Under the pieces are notes generated by a model. The model did no database searches, was not told where the DNA came from, and saw only the letters and a list, made by a program, of their open reading frames with translations. Source: Agromyces salentinus (GTDB lineage: Bacteria; Actinomycetota; Actinomycetes; Actinomycetales; Microbacteriaceae). From it: a DNA stretch of 54,454 bases. The DNA lies in NCBI RefSeq assembly GCF_009749395.1, contig NZ_WBIR01000023.1, forward strand, positions 1 through 54,454, in the 5' to 3' direction. A program made the position numbers and the translations under genes. Numbering within the stretch: position 1 is the stretch's first letter; each line of letters opens with the position of its first letter. This document shows, piece by piece, positions 31,749 through 40,388 of the stretch.

Positions 31749-32963
31749 GTGCGCACCGCCTCCGCCTCCCGCAGCGCCCGTCGGGCGACCGTCCGAGCTC
31801 GTGCGGGCGCGACCTCGGCCTTCGCCGTGCTCCTCGTCGCAGCGCTCGCCGCATGCTCGCCCGCCGCGCAGCGGACCGCACCGCCCTCGAGCCCGCCCGG
31901 GTCGCCGTCGGCGAGCGCGACGGAGACGGCTCCCGAAGCGTCGCCGACTCCCGAGCCCGCACCGGTCGTGCTCCGCCCGACGGGCGTCGTCGAGACCATC
32001 GCCCAGGGACTGCAGGCGCCGTGGTCGATCCTGCGGCTCCCGGACGGGGGCGTGCTCGTGAGCGAACGCGACACCGCCCGCATCGTGGAGGTATCGGCCG
32101 ACGGGTCGCTCCGCGTGGCGGGCACGGTCGCGGACGTCGTGCCCGGCGGCGAAGGCGGGCTCCTCGGCCTCGCCCACCTGCCCGGGGCGGGCGGCGCCGG
32201 CGGGCACGTCTACGCCTACTTCTCCGCGGCATCCGAGAATCGCATCGTGCGGATGCCGCTGAGCGGCGCTCCCGGATCGCTGAGCGTCCGGGCGCCCGAG
32301 ACGGTGCTCGCCGGGATCCCGCGCGGAGCCTCGAACCACCAGGGCGGACGCCTCGCGTTCGGGCCCGACGGCCTGCTGTACGCGACGGTCGGCGACGGCG
32401 GCGACGGCGACGCCGCGCAGGATCCCGACTCGCTGTCGGGCAAGATCCTGCGGATGACGCCCGACGGGGCGCCGGCGCCCGGCAACCCGTTCGGCACGCT
32501 CGTCCACTCGCTCGGGCACCGGAACCCGCAGGGCCTCGCCTGGGATGACGACGGTCGGCTCTGGGCGGCCGAGTTCGGGCAGAACACGTGGGACGAGCTC
32601 AACCTCATCGAGCCCGGCGGCAACTACGGCTGGCCGGTGGTCGAGGGTCGGGCGGGCGCGGCCGGGTACCTCGACCCCGTGCTGCAGTGGTCGACGGCCG
32701 AGGCGAGCCCCAGCGGACTCGCCGTGATGGGCGACTCGCTCTTCCTCGCCGCGCTCCGCGGTGAACGCCTCTGGGTCGCGGCGCCCGCGAGCTCGGGCGC
32801 GCCCGAGGCGGCGGCCGCGTTCGTCGGCGAGTTCGGGCGACTCCGCGACGCGGTGGCCGGTCCCGACGGCGAGCTGTGGGTCCTCACGAACAACACGGAC
32901 GGCCGCGGGAGCCCCATCGAGGGCGACGACCGCCTCCTCCGCGTGCGGCTCGCCGCGGGCTGA
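31749..32963 (+). CDS. PQQ-dependent sugar dehydrogenase-like lipoprotein
   Basis: 404 residues. The lipoprotein signal has lipobox LAAC with Cys at 36, followed by a Ser/Pro/Thr-rich linker, then a six-bladed propeller of the soluble glucose/sorbosone dehydrogenase family. Marks: LQAPWSILRLPDGGVLVSER, GGEGGLLGLAHLP, the NHQGGRLAFGPDGLLYATVG blade with the active-site His, and NPQGLAW. Such enzymes oxidise aldose sugars with PQQ outside the cell. PQQ synthesis genes are not in the window, and several actinobacterial members have no proven cofactor. GTG start, probably leaderless, single gene. Confidence 0.88.
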   Translation: MRTASASRSARRATVRARAGATSAFAVLLVAALAACSPAAQRTAPPSSPPGSPSASATETAPEASPTPEPAPVVLRPTGVVETIAQGLQAPWSILRLPDGGVLVSERDTARIVEVSADGSLRVAGTVADVVPGGEGGLLGLAHLPGAGGAGGHVYAYFSAASENRIVRMPLSGAPGSLSVRAPETVLAGIPRGASNHQGGRLAFGPDGLLYATVGDGGDGDAAQDPDSLSGKILRMTPDGAPAPGNPFGTLVHSLGHRNPQGLAWDDDGRLWAAEFGQNTWDELNLIEPGGNYGWPVVEGRAGAAGYLDPVLQWSTAEASPSGLAVMGDSLFLAALRGERLWVAAPASSGAPEAAAAFVGEFGRLRDAVAGPDGELWVLTNNTDGRGSPIEGDDRLLRVRLAAG

Positions 32964-32991
32964 GACCTCCCGATCGAGACGTCACCGGGGC

Positions 32992-32997
32992 TATTCT
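32992..32997 (+). promoter_or_regulatory. -10 box, leaderless start at 33004
   Basis: TATTCT, 6 bases, then ATG. Confidence 0.5.
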
Positions 32998-33003
32998 CAT
33001 GTC

Positions 33004-33501
33004 ATGGCGGATCTCGAACGGGTGCGACGGTGGGCCGATGCGCTCATCGCCCTGCACCTCGATCCGGCCGTCTGGAGCTTCGGCTTCGATCACGCGAAGA
33101 AGCGGGCCGGACTCTGCAACTTCACGTCCAAGCGCATCTCGGTGTCGCGGTACCTCGCCGCCCGCTACGACGACGACGAGATCCACCAGATCCTGCTGCA
33201 CGAGGTCGCCCACGCCGTGGCCGGTCCGCGCGCCGGGCACGGGCCGAAATGGCGTCGAGTCGCCGCCGAGCTCGGCTACGTCGGTCGCCGAACGCATGAC
33301 GGCGAGGTCGCTCACGAACTCGCGCCCTGGGTCGGCCGCTGCCCCGCCGGGCATGAGCACTTCAGGTACCGCGAGCCGTCGCGGCCGCTGAGCTGCGGCG
33401 TCTGCCACCGCGGCTTCGACCACGCGAACCTCATCGTCTGGCGACGCCGGGAGATCACGGCGGCCGTGCGCCGCCGCGCCGCGAGCGCGAGCGCCGGCTG
33501 A
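33004..33501 (+). CDS. SprT-like zinc metallopeptidase
   Basis: 165 residues. HEVAH at 66-70 plus H79 form the zinc site of the SprT/SPRTN family; a C-terminal zinc ribbon follows (CPAGHEHFRY then SCGVCHRG). Eukaryotic SPRTN digests DNA-protein crosslinks; the bacterial SprT role is not established. ATG at 33004 directly follows a TATTCT box, so the transcript is leaderless. Stand-alone gene. Confidence 0.9.
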   Translation: MADLERVRRWADALIALHLDPAVWSFGFDHAKKRAGLCNFTSKRISVSRYLAARYDDDEIHQILLHEVAHAVAGPRAGHGPKWRRVAAELGYVGRRTHDGEVAHELAPWVGRCPAGHEHFRYREPSRPLSCGVCHRGFDHANLIVWRRREITAAVRRRAASASAG

Positions 33502-33631
33502 GGCCGATGCCCGGTCGGCGGCCACGCCGTATGCGCCGTCGGGAATGTTCCGCTCGCGCACGGCGGCATCGCGCGGCCGTGGCCGGGCCCTCCGGCATCC
33601 ACAGCCGGTCCTGCGACGTGCCGGCGACCGC

Positions 33632-33637
33632 TAGCAT
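33632..33637 (+). promoter_or_regulatory. -10 box, leaderless start at 33644
   Basis: TAGCAT, 6 bases, then GTG. Confidence 0.5.
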
Positions 33638-33643
33638 TGCCGG

Positions 33644-34297
33644 GTGCCCGTCTCAACCGTTGCGATCCCCGTCGGACAATGGCTCGTTTCCCCCGAGGGC
33701 GTGCGGTGGTGGTTCGACTCCGGATCCTTCGCCCTCGACTTCGCGACGACGGGTGCGCTGGGCGACCAGGGCACGACCGACGGCGGCCCCCAGCATGAGC
33801 GGCTGCACGCCCCCGACGACCTGACCGAGTGGCTGCGCGAGCGGTTCCCCGTGCAGATGGGCGCGGCACGATCGCGCGACCTCTTCGACGCCGTCGCCCT
33901 CCGCGACGCGATCGCCCGCATGGCGCGCTCCGCCGCCGTGGGCGAGGTCCTGCGCGGCACCGACATCGACGTCGTGAACCTCTACGCGGCGACGCCCGAC
34001 ATCCCGCCCACGCTCGGCGGCGGCACGCGCCAGGCCGGCCGTTCGGTGCACACGGTGTCGCAGGCCCTGGCCACGATCGCGCGGGACGCGGTCGACGTGT
34101 TCTCCCCCGACAACGAGGGCCGGCTCCGCGAATGCGACGGCACCGACTGCCGCATGGTCTACCTCGACACGTCGCGTGCCGCCACCCGTCGGTGGTGCTC
34201 GATGCAGCGGTGCGGCAACCGGGCCAAGGTGCGCGCGCATCGCGCCCGCAAGGCGGGCAAGGCCGTGCCCCGGCTCGAGGAGCAGGCCGCGGCCTGA
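33644..34297 (+). CDS. CGNR zinc-finger / ABATE-domain protein
   Basis: 217 residues. N-terminal ABATE-type region (LDFATTGA start motif), then a C-terminal zinc finger with C164, C169, C185 and C190 followed by the diagnostic G-N-R and a basic helix. Proteins of this build are thought to be stress-linked transcription regulators. GTG start, leaderless by its TAGCAT box. It converges with the ComB-like gene, 7 bases between their stops. Confidence 0.88.
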   Translation: MPVSTVAIPVGQWLVSPEGVRWWFDSGSFALDFATTGALGDQGTTDGGPQHERLHAPDDLTEWLRERFPVQMGAARSRDLFDAVALRDAIARMARSAAVGEVLRGTDIDVVNLYAATPDIPPTLGGGTRQAGRSVHTVSQALATIARDAVDVFSPDNEGRLRECDGTDCRMVYLDTSRAATRRWCSMQRCGNRAKVRAHRARKAGKAVPRLEEQAAA

Positions 34298-34304
34298 CCC
34301 GCGG

Positions 34305-34985
34305 CTACGCCGAGAACACCCCGTCGCGCAGCACGGGCACGACGTCGGTCACGTCGCGCTGCGTCGCCTGGCGGGCCTCCGCCCTGCGGCCGGCATCCGT
34401 GAGTGCGACGCCGCTGCCGGAGGCGCCGATCAGGTGCACCGCAGCGTGCTGCAGGCCCTCGAACGCGGCGCACGCCACGGCAGCCTCAGGTGACGTGTGG
34501 TCGATTCCGAGCCGCATGAGCGCGTCGATGACGGCACCGGCGGTCAGCTGGTCCTCGATGGCGAAGCGGATGCCGGCGTCCGGCGACGGCGCATCGGCCC
34601 CGCCCCGCTCGCCGGCGGCGACGACGGCCACGAACATGCGCTCGCCGCGCGCCTCCTGCAGCGCCAGCACGCGCCGGGCGACGGCCTCGCGGTTGCGCAG
34701 GGACGCCGCGAGCACGACCGCCTCGCTCGCGGCGAGGGCCTCGGCGAGCGCGGCCGCCTCGGTGCCGGCGGCGTCGACGCCGGCCTCGCCCTGACGGTCG
34801 TCCCGGCCCGACAGGTCGTACGCCTCGCCGCGCTCGGCGGCGAGCACGGCCTGCGTGGTGGTCGGCAGCGCGTCGACGAGCACGACGACGTGTGCGCCGG
34901 GCGCGATGCGATGCGCACCGGCGACGCCCCAGTCGAACCGGACCTGGTACTTCGCCTGCCCGAGGGCGTTCGTCGCATCGCTCAC
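34305..34985 (-). CDS. 2-phosphosulfolactate phosphatase (ComB) family protein
   Basis: 226 residues of the ComB fold: QVRFDWGVAGAHRI, VVVLVDALPTTTQAV, VVLAASLRNREAVAR, EDQLTAGAVIDAL. In methanogens and some bacteria ComB dephosphorylates 2-phosphosulfolactate on the way to coenzyme M or sulfolactate. No other gene of that route is in the window, so the substrate here is open. GTG at 34985 follows a TAGCCT box by 6 bases. Confidence 0.8.
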   Translation of the reverse strand: MSDATNALGQAKYQVRFDWGVAGAHRIAPGAHVVVLVDALPTTTQAVLAAERGEAYDLSGRDDRQGEAGVDAAGTEAAALAEALAASEAVVLAASLRNREAVARRVLALQEARGERMFVAVVAAGERGGADAPSPDAGIRFAIEDQLTAGAVIDALMRLGIDHTSPEAAVACAAFEGLQHAAVHLIGASGSGVALTDAGRRAEARQATQRDVTDVVPVLRDGVFSA

Positions 34986-34991
34986 CGCGAC

Positions 34992-34997
34992 AGGCTA
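34992..34997 (-). promoter_or_regulatory. -10 box, leaderless start at 34985
   Basis: Minus-strand TAGCCT, 6 bases, then GTG. Confidence 0.5.
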
Positions 34998-35031
34998 CCG
35001 CCGCGGCCGGAGCGGCGCCGGCGCGTGACGT

Positions 35032-36297
35032 TCAGCGACCGGCCATCAGGTCGTACGCGGCGAGCGCCTCCGCGTCGCTCGCCCTGGAGGCGGCGCGACG
35101 CGCGGCGTCGAGCGCCGCCACGGGGTCGGGCTCCTGCCGGGCGATGACGAGCTGGCGCTCGGCCTCCGCGAGCCGGGTGCGCGCGTCGGCCCCGATGCGC
35201 CGGCCGCCGTGGCCGATGGCGTCGCTCGCGACCCTGAGCTGGCTCTCCGCGATGGCGATGGCGCCGCCGAGCGCGCCGCGCGCCCCGTCGAGCCTGGACT
35301 GCGCGGCGCGGACTCCCGCGCGGGCCACCTCGAGCCGGTCGCGCGCGACGCGCAGGCGATCACGTGCGGCGAACGGGTCCGGCGGCCCGGCATCGGCCAC
35401 CCCGGGGCGGGCGCGGGTGGCGGCGTCGATGGCGCGCGCGAGCTCGGCCCTCGCCTCCGGGTCGTCCGCCATGTCGCGTTCGGTGCGCGCGGCGGCCAGG
35501 TCGTCCTCGAGTGCGGCGGCCTGCGCCAGCGCATCCGCTCCGGCCGCCTCGAGATCCGATTCGATGCGCTCGGCCTCGTCGATGGCGTGCTCGGCGCGCT
35601 CGAGCCGGCCGGCGGCCGCCGAGGTCAGGTCGGACGCGCCCTGCCGCCTGGCGAGTCGCACCTGCGCGGCGCCGAGGCGGTCGGATGCGGCGGCGAGCGC
35701 GGCACCGGCCCGGTCGAGCGCGGTATGCGCACCGCCGAGGGCCGAGGGCGCGAACCGCCCGTCGAGGCGCCCGAGCATCGCGGCGGCCTCGTCGCGCCGC
35801 GCGGCCAGCGCACGGTGCCGGCGTTCGAACTGCGGCACCTCGACGCTCGCGTCACGCTCGTCGCGGCGCCTCGCCTCGAGTGCGTCATCGGCCGCCGCCA
35901 GCGTCGCGATCGCCGACTCGCAGAGCTCTTGGATGTGCTCGGTCCAGGCGCGCCGCTGGGCCGCGGTCTCGTGCTCGGCGTCGTCGAGTCGCTGCTGGAG
36001 GAGGAACGCCTCCCGGAGCCGACGCTGCGCCGCGTCGACGGAGTCGCGCATGCCCGCCGCGGTGGCCTCGTCGAACTGGGCCTCCACGTACAGGACCTCG
36101 CCGAGGGCCTCCCGCAGGGCGGAGTCCGCCTGCACGATCATCGACTTCGCGCGCGTCTCGTCCGCCCGGCCCGCCTCGAGCGCGTCCCGCTCCCGTCGCG
36201 CGCCGAGCCGGCGGAAGCCTGCGATGCCGCCGGCGGCGGCCACCGCGGCGATGCCGAGCACCACGACGGAGGGCACCCACCAGAGTCCGTCGGCCAT
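35032..36297 (-). CDS. Membrane-anchored coiled-coil protein
   Basis: 421 residues: one N-terminal transmembrane helix (about 8-27), then almost entirely helical, Ala/Arg/Glu/Asp-rich sequence with coiled-coil pattern to the C terminus. No enzymatic motif. Possibly a cell-envelope or division scaffold; this is a guess from topology only. ATG at 36297 follows a TAGAAT box by 6 bases. The high Ala/Arg content explains the many open antisense frames over it. Confidence 0.75.
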   Translation of the reverse strand: MADGLWWVPSVVVLGIAAVAAAGGIAGFRRLGARRERDALEAGRADETRAKSMIVQADSALREALGEVLYVEAQFDEATAAGMRDSVDAAQRRLREAFLLQQRLDDAEHETAAQRRAWTEHIQELCESAIATLAAADDALEARRRDERDASVEVPQFERRHRALAARRDEAAAMLGRLDGRFAPSALGGAHTALDRAGAALAAASDRLGAAQVRLARRQGASDLTSAAAGRLERAEHAIDEAERIESDLEAAGADALAQAAALEDDLAAARTERDMADDPEARAELARAIDAATRARPGVADAGPPDPFAARDRLRVARDRLEVARAGVRAAQSRLDGARGALGGAIAIAESQLRVASDAIGHGGRRIGADARTRLAEAERQLVIARQEPDPVAALDAARRAASRASDAEALAAYDLMAGR

Positions 36298-36303
36298 GCC
36301 GGG

Positions 36304-36309
36304 ATTCTA
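36304..36309 (-). promoter_or_regulatory. -10 box, leaderless start at 36297
   Basis: Minus-strand TAGAAT, 6 bases, then ATG. Confidence 0.5.
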
Positions 36310-36387
36310 CGTGCGGCCGACCCGGGCGCGCCCGCCCTGCCGCCCGTGAATCCGCCGAAGGCCCTTGGCCGGGGCATCCGCCGGTCG

Positions 36388-36393
36388 TAGGGT
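36388..36393 (+). promoter_or_regulatory. -10 box, leaderless start at 36400
   Basis: TAGGGT, 6 bases, then ATG. Confidence 0.5.
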
Positions 36394-36399
36394 CGGCTC

Positions 36400-36972
36400 A
36401 TGCGGGTCATGTTGAAGCTCGAGCTCGAGTGCACTCCGGATGCCGCGTGGCGGGCGCTGCACAGCCCGGCGGTGCTGCGCGAGGTCGTCGCACCCTGGCT
36501 CGACTTCGGCTCGCTGGAGGACGGCGGACTTCCGACCACGTGGTCCGCGGGGCGACACCGCCTGCAGCCGCGCGCGTTCGGCCGGTTCCCCGTGGGCGAG
36601 GAGGTCATCGACCTCGGCTACCCGGGCGGGCTCCCCGACGGCGTGCGGATGCTGCGCGACGGCGGCGGCGCCGTGAGCGGGCCCTTCGCCCTGTTCGACC
36701 GCTGGGACCACCGCATGGCGGTGTCGGCCCTGCCCGGCGGCCGCACGCTGTACCGCGACCGGCTGATCGCGCACGCCGGGGCGCTCGACCTCGTGGCGTG
36801 GTACCCCACCTGGGCGTTCTGGCAGTGGCGCGGGCTGCGCCTGCGCGCGCTCGCCCCCACGTGGTCGTTCGATCCCCCGGGAACCGCGGACGCCATGAGC
36901 ACGGACGAACCGGCGGGCCCCGCGGATGCCCCGGGCACGACGAACGCCGAGACCGGAGGCCCCGACGCATGA
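36400..36972 (+). CDS. SRPBCC/START-like protein
   Basis: 190 residues. The opening (KLELECTPDAAWRALHSPAVL) and the spacing of strands and the final helix (LVAWYPTWAFWQWRGLRLR) fit the SRPBCC ligand-binding fold. The last ~30 residues are a Gly/Ala/Pro/Thr-rich tail. Function unknown. Leaderless ATG at 36400. Its stop overlaps the start of the DUF1684 gene (ATGA), so the two are co-translated. Confidence 0.7.
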   Translation: MRVMLKLELECTPDAAWRALHSPAVLREVVAPWLDFGSLEDGGLPTTWSAGRHRLQPRAFGRFPVGEEVIDLGYPGGLPDGVRMLRDGGGAVSGPFALFDRWDHRMAVSALPGGRTLYRDRLIAHAGALDLVAWYPTWAFWQWRGLRLRALAPTWSFDPPGTADAMSTDEPAGPADAPGTTNAETGGPDA

Positions 36973-37598
36973 CCGACTCCCTGCCCGCACTGCAGCTGGC
37001 CGACTGGCGACGACGCGTGTTCGGCCTCTACGCGGGCGTGCGCCAGCTGAGCGCGCACGACCCCGCGGCCGGCCACGAGCTCTGGAAGTCGGGCCGCGAC
37101 GAGCTCTTCGCGGGGCATCCGCAATCTCCGTTGCTGCCCGACGACCGCGCGTCCTTCACCGGCCTCACGGTCGCGCCGTACGATCCCGACTGGCGCTTCG
37201 AGCTCGAGGTCCGGCCCGCCGAGGAGCCCGAGAAGCTGACGGTCGACAGCGCCACCGACGGCAAGATCCGGTTCTCGCTGCTCGGCTCCGTGCGGATCCC
37301 GTACCTCGGCACGCTGGACGTCTGGCGACTCGGACAGTACGCGAGCGGCCTGTTCCTGCCGGTGAAGGACGGGCTCGCCGGCGCGCCCGGCGGCACGTAC
37401 GGCGGCGGGCGCTACCTGCTCGACACCGTCAAGGGCGCCGACCTCGGCGCCGGCCCCGACGGCGACTCGCTCATCGTCGACTTCAACTTCGCCTTCAACC
37501 CGTCGTGCGCGTACGACCCCTCGTGGTCCTGCCCGCTCGCCCAGCCGGGCAACACGGTGCGCGAGGAGATCCCCGTCGGCGAGCGACTCGGCCGCTGA
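36969..37598 (+). CDS. DUF1684 domain protein
   Basis: 209 residues matching the DUF1684 pattern: WRRRVFGLYAGVR, the ELWKSGRDELFAGHPQSPL region, YDPDWRFE, GGGRYLLDTVKGADLG and DFNFAFNPSCAYDPSWSCPL near the C terminus. The role is unknown. The start overlaps the SRPBCC gene, and the long upstream frame is shadow sequence. Confidence 0.85.
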   Translation: MTDSLPALQLADWRRRVFGLYAGVRQLSAHDPAAGHELWKSGRDELFAGHPQSPLLPDDRASFTGLTVAPYDPDWRFELEVRPAEEPEKLTVDSATDGKIRFSLLGSVRIPYLGTLDVWRLGQYASGLFLPVKDGLAGAPGGTYGGGRYLLDTVKGADLGAGPDGDSLIVDFNFAFNPSCAYDPSWSCPLAQPGNTVREEIPVGERLGR

Positions 37599-37891
37599 GC
37601 GCGGCCCCGCGAGGCGTCGCCGCCGGACCGCGGGACGGACTCACAGCGTCGGCCCGGCGGCATCCGCTATGCTGAAGGCCGGTGTGCGCGATGAACGCGC
37701 CGCCTGCGTCGTAGAAACGCTTTCCGGGCAGGGCCTCATCAGAGGGCGCCCGTTGACTCTCATACGGCGAACGGATGCGCCGACCGGCGCCTTCGCCACT
37801 CCCACCGCCGGGCCGATCCGCCGCACGCCGACGCACCACTGCGACCGCGCGTACGTCGGCCTCACCGTGCGGTGCGCCCCGAAAGGCACCC
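37599..37891 (+). promoter_or_regulatory. Promoter and long leader of DEAD-box helicase gene
   Basis: A 293-base non-coding gap. TATGCT at 37668-37673 is a good -10 box, which gives a leader of ~210 bases before the ATG at 37892. Within it 37725-37752 can fold into a two-part hairpin (outer CGGGC/GCCCG, inner CCTC-ATCA-GAGG). Long structured leaders are typical for cold-induced RNA helicase genes; the folding was judged by eye only. Confidence 0.5.
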
Positions 37892-39454
37892 ATGACCGAC
37901 ACCACCTTCAGCACGCTCGGCGTCCCGGCAGCCATCGTCTCCGCGCTCGCCGCCGACGGCAAGACCAGCCCGTTCCCGATCCAGGTCGACACCCTGCCCG
38001 ACACGCTCGCCGGACGCGACGTGCTCGGCCGCGGCAAGACCGGCTCCGGCAAGACCCTCGCCTTCTCCATCCCGATGGCCGCCCGCCTCGGCGGCGAGCT
38101 CTCGGGCGGCAAGCGCCGCCCCGGCCGCCCCCTCGGCCTCGTGCTCGCCCCGACCCGCGAGCTCGCGACGCAGATCGACGCCGTGCTCGCCCCCCTGGCC
38201 AAGGCCTACGGCATGACCACGACCACGATCTTCGGCGGCATCAGCCAGAAGCGCCAGGTCGACGCGCTCCGCGCCGGCGTCGACATCGTCGTGGCCTGCC
38301 CCGGCCGCCTCGAGGACCTCATGAAGCAGGGCTTCGTGACCCTCGACGCCGTCGAGATCACCGTGCTCGACGAGGCCGACCACATGGCCGACCTCGGCTT
38401 CCTGCCCGTCGTCACCCGCATCATGGACAAGACCCCGCAGTCGGGCCAGCGCCTGCTGTTCTCGGCCACGCTCGACAACGGCGTGGACAAGCTCGTCAAG
38501 CGCTTCCTCCACAACGAGGTCCTGCACTCGGTCGACGAGGCCACCTCGCACGTCGCCGCGATGACCCACCACGTCTTCGAGGTCGAGGACGTCGACGCCA
38601 AGAACGACCTCATCACCGCGCTCGCCTCGGGCACCGGCCGCCGCATCCTCTTCATGCGCACGAAGCACCACGCCAAGAAGCTGGCCAAGAAGCTCACCGA
38701 CCAGGGCATCCCCGCGGTCGACCTGCACGGCAACCTGTCGCAGCCGCAGCGCGACCGCAACCTCGCCGCGTTCAGCGACGGCTCGGCCAAGGTCCTCGTC
38801 GCGACGGATGTCGCGGCCCGCGGCGTGCACGTCGACAACGTCGAGCTCGTGATCCACGTCGACCCGCCCATGGAGCACAAGGCGTACCTGCACCGCTCGG
38901 GCCGCACCGCCCGCGCCGGCAGCGAGGGCGACGTCGTCACGATCTGCCTGCCGTCGCAGAAGCAGGACCTCAAGACCCTGCTCCGCAAGGCCGCGATCCA
39001 GGTCGTGCCCGAGCGCGTGACGGCGACCTCCCCCTCCGTCGTCAAGCTCGTCGGCGACGTGGCCCCGTACGTGAAGCCCGCCCCCCGCGCTGCCGTGCAG
39101 CAGCAGGGCGGCGGCGGACGCTCGCAGGGCGCGAACGCCCAGCGCAAGCGCGCCGCCCGCGACGGCGCGCCCGTCGGCGAGGCCCGCACCGAGGGCGGCG
39201 GACGCCGTCGTCGGGGTCGTGGCACCGGCGGTTCCGGTTCGGCGGATGTCGCTCCCGGCGCTCCCCGTCGCGACCGCTCCGGCCGCCCCGTCGAGGCGAA
39301 GGCCAATGCGCCCAAGCAGGGTTCCGGCCACAGCCGCGGCGCCCAGACGTCCGGCGCGCAGCGCGGGGCATCCGGTCGCCCCGCGAAGCAGCCGCTCCGC
39401 GTCGGCAGCCTCGTGGGCCAGAGCCCGCGCACGAACCGCCGCGCGCAGGGCTGA
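37892..39454 (+). CDS. DEAD-box RNA helicase
   Basis: 520 residues. Motif I GRGKTGSGKT (46-55), Ia PTRELA, II DEAD (160-163), III SAT (191-193), then the C-terminal RecA domain with DVAARGVH and HRSGRTARAG. Residues ~410-520 are a basic Gly/Arg/Gln-rich tail of RNA-binding type. The PFPIQVDTLP Q-motif shows an ordinary DEAD-box enzyme, probably a cold-shock/ribosome-assembly helicase similar in role to CsdA/RhlE. ATG at 37892 with GAAAGG 6 bases upstream. A 16-bp hairpin follows the gene. Confidence 0.95.
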   Translation: MTDTTFSTLGVPAAIVSALAADGKTSPFPIQVDTLPDTLAGRDVLGRGKTGSGKTLAFSIPMAARLGGELSGGKRRPGRPLGLVLAPTRELATQIDAVLAPLAKAYGMTTTTIFGGISQKRQVDALRAGVDIVVACPGRLEDLMKQGFVTLDAVEITVLDEADHMADLGFLPVVTRIMDKTPQSGQRLLFSATLDNGVDKLVKRFLHNEVLHSVDEATSHVAAMTHHVFEVEDVDAKNDLITALASGTGRRILFMRTKHHAKKLAKKLTDQGIPAVDLHGNLSQPQRDRNLAAFSDGSAKVLVATDVAARGVHVDNVELVIHVDPPMEHKAYLHRSGRTARAGSEGDVVTICLPSQKQDLKTLLRKAAIQVVPERVTATSPSVVKLVGDVAPYVKPAPRAAVQQQGGGGRSQGANAQRKRAARDGAPVGEARTEGGGRRRRGRGTGGSGSADVAPGAPRRDRSGRPVEAKANAPKQGSGHSRGAQTSGAQRGASGRPAKQPLRVGSLVGQSPRTNRRAQG

Positions 39455-39473
39455 CGCCCGACCGCATCGCCTC

Positions 39474-39509
39474 GACGGCCCCGATGAGCTCGCGCTCGTC
39501 GGGGCCGTC
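39474..39509 (+). terminator. Helicase gene terminator hairpin
   Basis: A 16-bp stem (one G-T wobble) with loop TCGC, starting 20 bases beyond the stop. No T-run follows. Confidence 0.65.
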
Positions 39510-39744
39510 TGCGTGTGCGCTGCGTCGGCGTGTGCGTGTGCTTGTGAGTGTGCGCAATTCCGGATCCGCGCGAGGACACGCCGCGTCGGTCGGCCGCAGC
39601 GCGGCGTGTCGTCGGCCGCGTCCGGAGTCGTGCACAGATGGCGGCGTAGCGCCGGCGGTGACGTCCGCGGGCCGCACATTGTCGCCGAGGCACAACGGAC
39701 GGCACCGCCCGCGGCGTCGATTTGTCGCTGGCGGCACCCTGGCT

Positions 39745-39750
39745 TAGCCT
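39745..39750 (+). promoter_or_regulatory. -10 box, leaderless start at 39757
   Basis: TAGCCT, 6 bases, then ATG. Confidence 0.5.
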
Positions 39751-39756
39751 CTGAAC

Positions 39757-40260
39757 ATGAGCACCGAAGTCGTTGCCGAAGCCGTCATCCGCCCCATCCG
39801 TGACTCCGATGTCGAGGCGCTCGGTCGTGTCCACGCCCAGTGCTGGCATGAGGACTACGACACCCTCGTCGATGCCGCGACGCTCGCGAACCTGTCGCCG
39901 CGCCGCATGGCCGAACTCTGGACGCACTGGATCAGCCAGGGCGAGGGCCTGACCCACGTCGCCGCGCTCGTCGAGGGCGAGATCGTCGGATTCGCCGGTG
40001 CCGGCCCCGCCCGCGACGATGACGCCCCCCGCGCACGGGAGCTGTTCTTCATCCACCTGCTGGACTCGGCCCACGGCCGAGGCATCGGCCAGAAGCTCTT
40101 CGACGCGGCCCTCGGCGACGAGCCCGCGTACCTCTGGGTGCCCGAGGCCAACACGCACGCCGTGCACTTCTACGAGCGCAACGGCTTCACGGCCGACGGC
40201 GTCTCGCACGACGAGCCGTTCCTCGGCGAGACGATCCACGAGATCCGGATGGTTCGCTGA
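39757..40260 (+). CDS. GNAT family N-acetyltransferase
   Basis: 167 residues. Motif A of the GNAT fold reads HGRGIGQKLFD (acetyl-CoA pyrophosphate loop), preceded by a FFIHLLD strand and followed by VHFYERNGFTADG. Substrate unknown. Leaderless ATG at 39757. Confidence 0.9.
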   Translation: MSTEVVAEAVIRPIRDSDVEALGRVHAQCWHEDYDTLVDAATLANLSPRRMAELWTHWISQGEGLTHVAALVEGEIVGFAGAGPARDDDAPRARELFFIHLLDSAHGRGIGQKLFDAALGDEPAYLWVPEANTHAVHFYERNGFTADGVSHDEPFLGETIHEIRMVR

Positions 40261-40388
40261 CGCGTCGCATCGACCCGGTGACCGCTGGTCGCCTCGGCGC
40301 GCATCTCGGCCGATCGGCCGATTGACGCCGCATCCGTCATCGACGACCGTGGAAACGCTCGCCGACCACGAGCGGAGGACGGTGTCGC

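Larger units (their letters stand above)
39455..39756. other. 302-base intergenic region
   Basis: Apart from the terminator hairpin at its left end and the TAGCCT box at 39745-39750, I see nothing in this stretch. It contains a GT-rich segment (39510-39560) of the form TGTGTGCTTGTG. No open frame with a convincing start lies in it. Confidence 0.6.

Noticed and set aside
34283..34296. CAGGCCGCGGCCTG palindrome at the end of the CGNR gene
   Set aside because: Inside coding sequence, made of common Ala/Gln codons, with no loop. No reason to call it a terminator or operator.
39510..39560. GT-rich stretch after the helicase terminator
   Set aside because: Irregular and short, with no clean repeat unit; treated as ordinary intergenic sequence.
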